Shown here piece after piece: positions 36,774 to 44,104 of a stretch of 64,000 bases of DNA. The notes beneath the pieces are model-generated. The model was not told the origin of the DNA. It searched no databases and saw nothing but the letters and a program-made list of their open reading frames with translations. The translations under genes were made by a program, and so were the position numbers. Within the stretch, counting starts at the first letter, position 1. Each line of letters opens with the position of its first letter. Source of the stretch: Roseiarcus sp963783175 (GTDB lineage: Bacteria; Pseudomonadota; Alphaproteobacteria; Rhizobiales; Beijerinckiaceae); NCBI GenBank assembly GCA_963783175.1, contig CAWANG010000026.1:67219-131218 (forward strand), in the 5' to 3' direction.

Positions 36774-37550
36774 ATGGCCCGACGCATCATCGACATTTCC
36801 GCGCCGCTGCAAAACGATGTCCCTGCCGACCCGCCGGGGCTAGGTCCCACGATCGAGTACATCGATCACCAGCAGAGCTTGCCGCAAATCCTGCCGTTCT
36901 TTCCCGGGCTGAGGAAGGAGGATCTGCCCGACGGGCAGGGGTGGGCGGTCGAGCGTGTGCAGCTCTCAACTCACAACGGCACACATCTCGACGCGCCCTG
37001 GCACTATCATCCGACCATGAACGAGGGGAAACGCGCCTGGACGATCGACGACGTGCCGCTCGAATGGTGCTTTCAGAGCGGGGTGAAGCTCGACTTCCGC
37101 CATTTCGCCGACGGCTATGTCGCCACCGCCGCCGACGTTGACGCCGAGCTCCGGCGCATCGGCCACGCGCTGAAACCGCTCGACATCGTCCTCGTCAACA
37201 CCGGAGCTGGCGCGAAATACGGACGCAGGGACTATGTCGCCTCGGGGTGCGGCATGGGCGCCGAGGCGACACTTCACCTATTGAAACAGGGCGTGCGAGT
37301 AACCGGAACCGACGGCTGGAGCTGGGATGCGCCGTTCGTCCACACCGCCAGGCGCTTCGCCGAGACCCACGATCCGTCGATCATCTGGGAGGGTCACAAA
37401 GCGGGCCGCCATATCGGCTATTGCCACATCGAGAAACTGCACAACCTCGAAGCGCTGCCGCCGACCGGCTTCACTGTCGTCTGCTTTCCGGTCAAGATCG
37501 AGCGCGCCTCCGCCGGCTGGACGCGCGCGGTCGCGATCATGGAAGCGTGA
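36774..37550 (+). CDS. Cyclase family protein (kynurenine formamidase-like metal hydrolase)
   Basis: 258 aa. The metal-binding motif H-x-GTH-x-D-x-PxH is visible as His67, His71, Asp73 and His77 in HNGTHLDAPWHYH. The family (PF04199) includes KynB-type formamidases and isatin or polyketide-type hydrolases. MARRIIDISAPLQNDVPADP is the usual start, behind a GGAGG site. The substrate is not evident from neighbours; no other kynurenine-pathway gene is present. Confidence 0.93.
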   Translation: MARRIIDISAPLQNDVPADPPGLGPTIEYIDHQQSLPQILPFFPGLRKEDLPDGQGWAVERVQLSTHNGTHLDAPWHYHPTMNEGKRAWTIDDVPLEWCFQSGVKLDFRHFADGYVATAADVDAELRRIGHALKPLDIVLVNTGAGAKYGRRDYVASGCGMGAEATLHLLKQGVRVTGTDGWSWDAPFVHTARRFAETHDPSIIWEGHKAGRHIGYCHIEKLHNLEALPPTGFTVVCFPVKIERASAGWTRAVAIMEA

Positions 37551-37597
37551 ACGATCCGTAAGATCTCGGCCTTGAGATTGACGCTTTCCGGAGGCAA

Positions 37598-37633
37598 ATG
37601 GGCGAAGTCTTCTCGCCGGGTTCCAGTTCATGA
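37598..37633 (+). promoter_or_regulatory. SD-led mini-ORF overlapping the cytochrome b561 start
   Basis: An ATG at 37598 directly after GGAGGCAA reads 11 codons (MGEVFSPGSSS) to a TGA that overlaps the cytochrome b561 ATG (ATGA). The b561 ATG has no strong ribosome-binding site of its own. This could be a leader peptide giving translational coupling, or chance. Confidence 0.25.
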
Positions 37634-38211
37634 AAGCGTTTCCGCCGCCGCGCGCGATCGGGGTGTACGATCCCGGGCTGCGCGCGATTCATTGGCTGAT
37701 GGCAGCGCTCATTTTTATCGCCCTTCCGCTCGGCGTGTGGGCATCGCTTCTTCCACGCGGCGCGTTTCGTTCGGAAGTCCTGTTCTTCCACAAGTCCATC
37801 GGCGTGACTGTCTTTGGGCTGGTCGTGCTCCGCATCATTTGGCGCCTCGTCGCTGGCGCGCCGGATTACGCCGAACCACTCGGCAGGGCCATCCACGCGG
37901 CGTCTCGCGCGGGACACCTCGCGCTTTATGCGCTGATGATCGCGATGCCGGTAAGCGGCTATCTGACGTCGACGGCCAGCGGCTCCCCGCTTCCTTGGTT
38001 CGGGCTGTTCACCCTGCCGAGACTCGTGGGCAAGGACAAGTCTCTCGCCGAGGCGACAAGCTGGGCGCACTACGTGTTAGCGTGGACAATCGCGTTCGTG
38101 CTGGCCGCGCATCTCGGCGCCGTGGTCTGGCATGCGGCGATCAAGCGCGACACGATATTAACGCGCATGTGGCCGGGGTATCGGCCGGCCGCGCCGATCG
38201 CGAAATCCTGA
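37630..38211 (+). CDS. Cytochrome b561 family protein
   Basis: 193-aa four-helix di-heme membrane protein. Candidate axial histidines lie in LRAIHWLMAALIF (helix 1), FFHKSIGVTVFG (helix 2), AGHLALYALMIAMPVSGY (helix 3) and VLAAHLGAVVWHAAIKRD (helix 4). By family it moves electrons between the quinone pool and periplasmic acceptors or superoxide. The start may be coupled to the mini-ORF at 37598. Confidence 0.94.
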   Translation: MKAFPPPRAIGVYDPGLRAIHWLMAALIFIALPLGVWASLLPRGAFRSEVLFFHKSIGVTVFGLVVLRIIWRLVAGAPDYAEPLGRAIHAASRAGHLALYALMIAMPVSGYLTSTASGSPLPWFGLFTLPRLVGKDKSLAEATSWAHYVLAWTIAFVLAAHLGAVVWHAAIKRDTILTRMWPGYRPAAPIAKS

Positions 38212-38222
38212 CCCTTTAGCGT

Positions 38223-38408
38223 TCAGGACCCGGTCACTGAGTGCGCCGCTCTGACCGGCCAAGCGAGCGCGTCGGGCAACGCTTGGGCGACGCTCTGGGC
38301 GAGCGCTGAGGCGGGCTCCGCGCTCCAGGTCGAGCGAACGACCGGCGACAGAACGACGCCGACGCCAACCAGATAGACAATGATGATCAAGGCGAGCACA
38401 AGGCGCAT
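38223..38408 (-). CDS. Small membrane protein of unknown function
   Basis: 61 aa from an ATG at 38408: one N-terminal hydrophobic helix (LVLALIIIVYLVGVGVVLS) then an amphipathic stretch (ASALAQSVAQALPDALAWPVRAAH). The open frame extends upstream without resemblance to anything. The ribosome-binding site is weak. Convergent with cytochrome b561, 11 bp apart. Confidence 0.55.
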   Translation of the reverse strand: MRLVLALIIIVYLVGVGVVLSPVVRSTWSAEPASALAQSVAQALPDALAWPVRAAHSVTGS

Positions 38409-38600
38409 TTTTGTGTGTCCGAGCGTCGTTCGAGCCGACGGCAGCAAAACTCTCGAGCCGCCCCAGATGTTCCCTCCGCCGCGTGGTTGCGAAATTTGAC
38501 TTAGGCCGTGCGGCTCTCGACCTTCGTGACTCGGAGGGGCTGCCTGCGGAACCATTCCTTCGACCAGGCGTTCTTCGCCCTCTCAAATGAGGAGGAATTC

Positions 38601-38911
38601 ATGCGTCGCACAATCATAGGACTTTCAATTCTGGCGATCGCCGCTCTGCCGACCGTCGCCCTCGCCGATGGCGACGGCGCCGTAACCGGCGCGGCTGGCG
38701 GCGCTGTGGCGGGCGCGGTGGTGGGCGGCCCGGTCGGCGCGGCGGTCGGCGGCGTCGCCGGCGGCGTGATTGGGGGCGCAGCCTCTGGACCGGGCCGGGG
38801 CCGGTCGTCGTCGCGCCTGGGCCTGCCCCGTGCAACACGCGAACGACGACCACGCAGGATAACAATACGGGCGCCAGCGTTACCCGGCAGACGACGGATT
38901 GCGCCAATTAA
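38601..38911 (+). pseudogene. Secreted glycine-zipper protein, frameshifted
   Basis: The ATG at 38601 has a strong GGAGGA site. A signal peptide (MRRTIIGLSILAIAALPTVALADG) is followed by a glycine zipper (GAAGGAVAGAVVGGPVGAAVGG to about residue 65). At about 38795-38815 the frame is lost. The -1 frame continues VVVAPGPAPCNTRTTTTQD and ends QTTDCAN at 38911, which matches the normal Thr-rich, two-Cys tail of these proteins. The literal frame instead runs into Arg-rich nonsense up to 38927. The span is 311 bp, one base short of a whole number of codons. Confidence 0.72.
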
Positions 38912-39044
38912 GCCCTGCGCGGGTTGACGCAGCCAGACACGCCTGAACTCGGCCGGTCTTCGCACCGGCCGAGCATTTGTGCTAGATTGGGGTTCGGCCA
39001 TCCCCTTCCGGCCGAGCTTGGGAGTTTCGTCATGGGCGCAAGGT

Positions 39045-39863
39045 ATGAGCGCCCGGATCGTCGGCCTTTCCGGCGCTGACCCTTTATTCGCGCGCATTCG
39101 GCAGGAAGCCGAAGAAGCGGCGCGCCGCGAGCCGGAGCTGGCGCTGTTTCTCGCCGTGAATGTTCTCAACCATGACACGCTCGAGGGGGCGGTGTCGCAC
39201 CGCGTCGCCTCTCGGCTCGACCATCGCGACCTTCCCGCCGCGCTGATCCGGCAGACCTTCGCCGAGGCGATCGCGCGCGACCCCTCGATCGGCGAGGCGT
39301 TCCGCGCTGACATCATCGCGGTCGCCGACCGCGACCCCGCATGCCTCAGGATGATGGAGCCGCTCCTCTATTTCAAAGGCTTCCAGGCCCTTCAGGCCTA
39401 TCGCCTATCCCATTGGCTGTTGAAAGCGGGCAGGCGCGATTTCGCGCTAAGCCTGCAGAGCCTCGTCTCGGCGGCGTTCGGCGTCGACATCAACCCGGCC
39501 GCGCGCATCGGCAAGGGCATATTCCTTGATCACGCGACCAGTCTCGTGGTCGGCGAGACGACGGTGATCGAAGACAACGTCTCGATCCTCCAGGGCGTGA
39601 CGCTCGGCGGCACCGGCAAGGAGACTGGCGACCGGCATCCCAAGATCCGCCATGGCGTGCTCATCGGCGCGGGAGCGAAAATCCTCGGCAACATCGAGAT
39701 CGGTTATTGCGCGCGGGTGGCGGCGGGGTCGGTGGTGCTTGCGGCGGTGCCGCACAACAAGACGGTCGCCGGGGTCCCTGCGCGCATCGTGGGCGAAGCG
39801 GGCTGCGCCGAGCCGGCGCGCGACATGAACCAGATCCTCGCCGAGAAGGCGCTCGAAGCGTAG
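39045..39863 (+). CDS. cysE: Serine O-acetyltransferase
   Basis: 272 aa. First step of cysteine synthesis: serine + acetyl-CoA to O-acetylserine. The ATG at 39045 gives the normal N terminus (LFARIRQEAEEAARREPELA). The C-terminal left-handed beta helix has the hexapeptide pattern and the catalytic region FLDHATSLVVGETTVIEDNV, then ILQGVTLGGTGKETGDRHP and VVLAAVPHNKTVAGVPARIV. The C terminus extends past the family's feedback region, ending NQILAEKALEA. Confidence 0.96.
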   Translation: MSARIVGLSGADPLFARIRQEAEEAARREPELALFLAVNVLNHDTLEGAVSHRVASRLDHRDLPAALIRQTFAEAIARDPSIGEAFRADIIAVADRDPACLRMMEPLLYFKGFQALQAYRLSHWLLKAGRRDFALSLQSLVSAAFGVDINPAARIGKGIFLDHATSLVVGETTVIEDNVSILQGVTLGGTGKETGDRHPKIRHGVLIGAGAKILGNIEIGYCARVAAGSVVLAAVPHNKTVAGVPARIVGEAGCAEPARDMNQILAEKALEA

Positions 39864-40043
39864 AGGGCGGCGCCCTTGCCCTCTCGCCGCAAGCGGGGAG
39901 AGGGCGCGGAGTGTCCCCGCGCGCAAAGGGCGAGCGCCCGGTTTCATGTTGAAATCGGAAATCGCGGTGCCTTCGAAGTCTTGCAACGCGGCGCCCCTTC
40001 GTGGCAGAGCCTCGGCGCGCGGCTCTTGAGCCGGGGAGAGATC

Positions 40044-40442
40044 ATGGACAAAGCCGAGATCGTCAAACTGAGGGAGTTCCTGCGCCGTTCGTTTGGCGCC
40101 CCGACGCTTCAGGTCGCGCCGAATTCAAAGTCCGCCGAAGCGGCGGACGTGTCGCTCGGCGAACGCAAGCTCGGCACGATCACGGTCGACGACGAGGACG
40201 GCGACCGCTCGTTCGCGTTCGCGATGAAAGTGCCGGTCGGCCGTCCGGTGCTGCAGGATTATCTTCGCCGCCTGTTCGAGAACGACAAGCTGGCCGTCGC
40301 CGGACGGCTTAAGAAAACCGACTCGGTCGAGCTCAACAATGGCCCCGACTTTCTCGGCGTTATCTCCGCCGATGATCCCGAAGGCTCGACCTATACCCTG
40401 CAAATGGCGATCCTGGACGTCGATCTCGACGACCAGGAATAG
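40044..40442 (+). CDS. Tandem DUF3126 protein
   Basis: 132 aa. The ATG at 40044 follows GGGGAGAG. Known DUF3126 proteins are about 70 aa. Here two copies are visible: residues ~4-62 (EIVKLREFLRRSFGAPTLQV ... VDDEDGDRSFAFAMKVP) and ~66-128 (PVLQDYLRRLFENDKLAVAG ... ADDPEGSTYTLQMAILDVDL). The second keeps the family ending. No function is known for the family. It follows cysE by 180 bp on the same strand. Confidence 0.82.
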   Translation: MDKAEIVKLREFLRRSFGAPTLQVAPNSKSAEAADVSLGERKLGTITVDDEDGDRSFAFAMKVPVGRPVLQDYLRRLFENDKLAVAGRLKKTDSVELNNGPDFLGVISADDPEGSTYTLQMAILDVDLDDQE

Positions 40443-40521
40443 GCGATGCCGCTCTATCCGCTCGACGGCCGCCCGCGGAAGGGCGGTTCTGGATCGCTCC
40501 CGGCGACCGTGTGGCTTGATG

Positions 40522-41133
40522 TCAGAGCGTTGTGTCTTCGCTGAAATCGTCGGCGGGAAACGGCCGCATGAACTCGACCGCAATCCCGAGTTCAAGGTGA
40601 CGCACGACCTGGGCCGGCGTCGAGCCGACGACGACGCGCGCGCCGAGCGGCGGCTGGAAATCGACTTTGAGCGCCGCCCCCGAGATCGAGATGTCGATGA
40701 GGCTCCCGGCGAATTCGCGTCCGTTGGCGAGCCTGAGCATCGTGTATCGGTCGCGCGGCGCAATGCGTTCATGGCGCCGATCTTCGGGCAGCCCGAGCGA
40801 CTGGCGGTTGGCGAGCCACGTCAGCTGGTCGGCGAGCTTCTCGCGCTTGGCTATAGGCAAAGTCATCTGGACCGCGAACCCGCCTGGGAACCTGCGTGCG
40901 ACCGTGCCTTCGATCCGTCCGATCTGGTTGAGATAGGCGACGATGCGCTCGCCGGGCTGCACCCCGGCGTCCGAGGAGAACGCGATGCCGCCGGGGGAGG
41001 CGTCGATCGATTCGCAGTCGAATTCCAGGCGATCGGAGCGCATGAACCGCCCGGCCAGGCGCACCTTGACGCGCTGGTGGCGCCGCCGCTCGAGCGGCGC
41101 CGGGTCCGCGATGCTCCATGCCAAAGCGCCCAT
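40522..41133 (-). CDS. Double PilZ domain protein (c-di-GMP binding)
   Basis: 203 aa with two PilZ-like domains. Domain 1 (about 15-100) has RRRHQR and, later, DASPGG. Domain 2 (about 117-195) has RRHERIAPR and DISISG. Both copies keep the RxxxR and (D/N)xSxxG elements that bind c-di-GMP. No effector domain is attached. Such proteins relay c-di-GMP to motility or polysaccharide machinery. It is a single gene with a palindromic element in its upstream spacer. Confidence 0.87.
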   Translation of the reverse strand: MGALAWSIADPAPLERRRHQRVKVRLAGRFMRSDRLEFDCESIDASPGGIAFSSDAGVQPGERIVAYLNQIGRIEGTVARRFPGGFAVQMTLPIAKREKLADQLTWLANRQSLGLPEDRRHERIAPRDRYTMLRLANGREFAGSLIDISISGAALKVDFQPPLGARVVVGSTPAQVVRHLELGIAVEFMRPFPADDFSEDTTL

Positions 41134-41223
41134 GGCGGCGTGCTCCTCGGATTCTCGAAGCCGGCCGCACTCGGTCGTTGACGCGATCGATGGTTCCCGA
41201 TCAAGCCGGCGCCAGCGTCCTAA

Positions 41224-41245
41224 CCTTAACCGGTAGGGATTAAGG
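41224..41245. promoter_or_regulatory. Spaced inverted repeat upstream of the PilZ gene
   Basis: CCTTAA-N10-TTAAGG, about 90 bp upstream of the PilZ start (minus strand). It resembles a CtrA half-site pair, but the spacing between the TTAA elements is 10, not 7, so it is not called a CtrA box. Confidence 0.3.
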
Positions 41246-41259
41246 CGCTGTTACGCGCC
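41244..41259 (-). terminator. Possible terminator after the PAS protein gene
   Basis: On the minus strand GGCGC-GTAACA-GCGCC is followed by TTAAT, 16 bp past the PAS gene stop. The stem is only 5 bp and the U-tract weak. Confidence 0.35.
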
Positions 41260-41274
41260 GCACGCTCCGCAGCG

Positions 41275-41880
41275 TCAGGTCATCCGGCGTTCGCCGGAAT
41301 AGACAAAGAGGTGCTTGTAGCGCCTCGGCGGATTGCGGAGCGAAAAGCCGGCCGGCGCTGCGCCGTCGGGCGCCGAGCCGGGACGTGACGGTGGATCGAG
41401 CGCGCGCAGAGAGGTCAGCGTGATCGACCCCGCGCCCACGAACCCGATCCACGACGGCGCCGCATGGACGGCCAAGGCGCCGAGGACCCGCGAATGGGTC
41501 AATCCGTGGTGACGAAGCGGCAAGAGAATGGCCTCGACGTCGACGGCTCCAATACCGGGCGGCCGAGCCTCGGCGCCGATGAGGAACGGCTGCGCTTCGT
41601 CGGCGACGCAATGAAGGATCGAATCGAGCTCTTTGCGATCGGCGTCGCGCCAAAGCTCGAGAAAGGAGAGGCCCCTTAGCTCTTTCAAAAAAATCGCGTT
41701 GGCTCTCGATCCGGCGATGCGAAAGGGAAACCCGCGGCCCTCGTCGAAATCGAGCACGAACGTATCGGCCAGCACGCCGCGGATCGCGCCTGGGTCGACG
41801 TCATTGCGCTCGGGCGCGCGGCGCGCTCCCCTAAGCTGGTTCCAGTACGCGTAGAGCTCCATGGTGACGGCGAGCTTCAC
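41275..41880 (-). CDS. PAS domain protein (PAS_5 type)
   Basis: 201 aa from a GTG at 41880 with AGAGGA upstream; the frame is open further but lacks a ribosome-binding site. The text YWNQLRGARRAPERNDVDPGAI, FVLDFDEGRGFPFRIAGSRA and LWRDADRKELDSILHCVADE is typical of the stand-alone PAS_5 proteins common in alphaproteobacteria, many of them proposed to bind nucleotides or regulate the cell cycle. The C terminus is Pro-rich. No output domain is present. Confidence 0.8.
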   Translation of the reverse strand: MKLAVTMELYAYWNQLRGARRAPERNDVDPGAIRGVLADTFVLDFDEGRGFPFRIAGSRANAIFLKELRGLSFLELWRDADRKELDSILHCVADEAQPFLIGAEARPPGIGAVDVEAILLPLRHHGLTHSRVLGALAVHAAPSWIGFVGAGSITLTSLRALDPPSRPGSAPDGAAPAGFSLRNPPRRYKHLFVYSGERRMT

Positions 41881-42299
41881 TTCGAATCCTCTGCGACGCC
41901 TGTCCCGGAATGGGACCCCCGTGAGCCGTTGGCTGCGGCTTGGGTCATATGAGGCACGGACCGTGCCATTCCCGAGCGGAAAGGCGCGCACAAGCGCCGC
42001 GCGGGACATGCGCTGGCGTTTACACTAAGCTAACCCTGGAAGTGTCTGGCCGGTCCGGAATCGGCACAAGTCAATGCGTTGACGCCGCATCGCGCCGGGT
42101 AAACGCTCAAGTCAGCGCCACGAGATTGCGCGGCGCGCAGTCCTCAGGCAATCCTGCCCCGCGAACGAGAAACGCCGCAGCCGGAATAGTTCAAAACGAG
42201 CCGGAGGGCCGAGGGCATGAGCAGCGAAGAGAAGAAAGACCGTTCCCATCTTCCGATGCCGAGCGCGGAACGGACCAGTCCGATCGCTTATGACCGCTC
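41881..42299. other. Intergenic region without a convincing gene
   Basis: 419 bp between the PAS gene start and the 3' end of the Ldh-type gene. Upstream control sequences for the PAS gene are expected near 41890-42030. Short open frames (41940-42293 and 42112-42474) have no family resemblance. Confidence 0.35.
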
Positions 42300-43373
42300 T
42301 CAGAAAGAAAGGTCGCGGTTGACGCCGACGCTCCGCGCCGCCGCGACGATCGAGGCCCAAGCCGCGGCGGTGAGGGGCACGCCGCTTGCCGTGCGTCTTG
42401 CGCGCTCGGCGCGCTCCGGCTCGCCGGGCGTCATGACCGCCTTGCCCGGTATCGCTTCCGCCCGCTGGAACCAATCGAGATAGCGGGCCATGTCGGCGTC
42501 GAAGACGTGCGAGGGGTCGAACTGCTTGGGGTCGAGATAGAACGAGAACATTCCGTTGGAAAATCTGCGGCCCGGCCCGGTTGCGCCATTGCCAGTGAGC
42601 GAGCCGCCGATCAGTTCGCAGATGAGCGCGAGGCCGGACCCCTTATGCTCGCCGAAGGCGCGGATTGCGCCGGCGCCGCGGCGGTGATCGCGCGGGCCGT
42701 CCGGGGTCAACGGGCCGTAGAGCAGCGCGGGATCGCCGGAGAGGGCTCCGTCCGGACCGATCAGCGCGTCCGGCGGCAGCGGCTTGCCGCCGTGGCTCGC
42801 GACATTGACCTTGCCTTCGGCGACCAGCGATGTCGCAAAGTCTAGCACGATCGGCGCGGCGCCCTCGCGCGGAATGCCGGCGCAAAAGGGCGCCGTCGAC
42901 AGCCGGCGGTCCAGGCCGCCGAACGGCGCGACCAGGATCGAGCCGGCGGCATTGACGAAATGGATAGAGATCAAGCCCGCCGCGGCGGCGCGCTCCGCCC
43001 ATTCGCCGACGCGGCCGACATGGCCGGAATTGCGCAGTGAGATTGCGGAAAGACCCGTCGCTCTCGCCTTTTCAACGCCGATGTCGACGGCCATCGGCGC
43101 CATCGTCTGACCGAAGCCGAAGCGCCCGTCGACGACGCCGATGACCGGCGTATCGACAAGGCGCTCGATCGATTGGTTGGGAATGAGATCGCCTGCGCGG
43201 ACCCAATCGACGTAACGGGGCACGCGAATGACGCCGTGGCTGTCGTGGCCGGTGAGATTGGCGTCGACGAGCGAAGCGGAGACGCGGAGCGATTCTTCGG
43301 AGCGGCAGCCGACGCGAGCGAAGATCTCGGCGCAGAAATCCGTCAGTGCGTCGGCAGGTATGTGAATCGTCAT
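42300..43373 (-). CDS. Ldh family oxidoreductase (malate/L-lactate/ureidoglycolate type)
   Basis: 357 aa, NAD(P)-dependent 2-hydroxyacid dehydrogenase of the Ldh/YbiC fold. Typical blocks: DANLTGHDSHGVIRVPRYVD (catalytic His), ISLRNSGHVGRVGEWAE, VNAAGSILVAPFGG, IVLDFATSLVAEGKVNVA, and FGEHKGSGLALICELIGG. The ATG at 43373 overlaps the livF stop (ATGA). It may oxidise or reduce a 2-oxoacid derived from the transporter's substrate; the exact substrate is not visible. Confidence 0.93.
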   Translation of the reverse strand: MTIHIPADALTDFCAEIFARVGCRSEESLRVSASLVDANLTGHDSHGVIRVPRYVDWVRAGDLIPNQSIERLVDTPVIGVVDGRFGFGQTMAPMAVDIGVEKARATGLSAISLRNSGHVGRVGEWAERAAAAGLISIHFVNAAGSILVAPFGGLDRRLSTAPFCAGIPREGAAPIVLDFATSLVAEGKVNVASHGGKPLPPDALIGPDGALSGDPALLYGPLTPDGPRDHRRGAGAIRAFGEHKGSGLALICELIGGSLTGNGATGPGRRFSNGMFSFYLDPKQFDPSHVFDADMARYLDWFQRAEAIPGKAVMTPGEPERAERARRTASGVPLTAAAWASIVAAARSVGVNRDLSF

Positions 43374-44104
43374 TGCGGCGCCTTGGCCTGCGGCCCGCCG
43401 AGATAAGCGTCGCGGATTCGCTCGTCGCTCCATAGCGTCGCAGGATCGCCGCCTGATGCAAGGCGGCCGGTCTCCAGGACATATCCCCAGTCGGCGACCT
43501 TGAGCGCCATATGTGCGTTCTGCTCGACCAGCAACACTGTCGTTCCCCGCTTATGAATCTCGGCGATGATCTGGAACACGCCCTGCACGATGACCGGGGC
43601 GAGGCCGAGCGAAGGCTCGTCAAGCAGCAGCAGGCGAGGCTTGGCCATCAAGCCGCGCGCGAGCGCGACCATCTGTTGCTGGCCGCCCGAAAGCGTCCAG
43701 CCGAGCGCGTCGGCGAAGCGCTGAAGATCGGGGAAGAGACCGAACATCGCATCGGCCTCGCGCCGGATCGCCGAGCTTGGCGCAGCGCCGTTCGAAGCGC
43801 CGAGCATGATGTTCTCGCGCACCGTGAGGCCGGGAAATACGCGCCGCCCCTCGGGCACATGGGCGACGCCGAGCTTGACGATCGCGCGCGGGCCCAACCC
43901 CCCGATCGGCCTGCCGTCGAGCAGGATCGAGCCCGAGCGCGGCGCGACGAGGCCCGAGACCGCGCGCAACGTGGTCGACTTTCCCGCGCCGTTGGGTCCG
44001 AGCAGCGTGACGACGGCGCCCTCCTCGATCGCGAAAGAGACGCCGCGCAAGACCTCGATCTCGCCGTAGCTGACGCAGAGGTCTTCGATTTCGAGCAGCG
44101 CCAT
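43370..44104 (-). CDS. livF: Branched-chain amino acid ABC transporter, ATP-binding protein LivF
   Basis: 244 aa. Walker A is LLGPNGAGKSTTLRAVSGL, the ABC signature LSGGQQQMVALARGL, and Walker B LLLLDEPSLGLAPV, with H-loop region VLLVEQNAHMAL. The ATG at 44104 sits in TGATG, overlapping the stop of the fused LivM-LivG gene; a GTG one codon earlier is possible. It is coupled at the other end to the Ldh gene. Confidence 0.96.
   Translation of the reverse strand: MALLEIEDLCVSYGEIEVLRGVSFAIEEGAVVTLLGPNGAGKSTTLRAVSGLVAPRSGSILLDGRPIGGLGPRAIVKLGVAHVPEGRRVFPGLTVRENIMLGASNGAAPSSAIRREADAMFGLFPDLQRFADALGWTLSGGQQQMVALARGLMAKPRLLLLDEPSLGLAPVIVQGVFQIIAEIHKRGTTVLLVEQNAHMALKVADWGYVLETGRLASGGDPATLWSDERIRDAYLGGPQAKAPQ

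Noticed and set aside
41224..41245. CtrA box upstream of the PilZ gene
   Set aside because: The TTAA elements are 10 bases apart rather than 7, so it does not meet the consensus.
41878..41905. TTCGAATCC as the T-loop of a tRNA
   Set aside because: No acceptor stem, anticodon arm or CCA-side pairing is present; it is the ribosome-binding region of the PAS gene.
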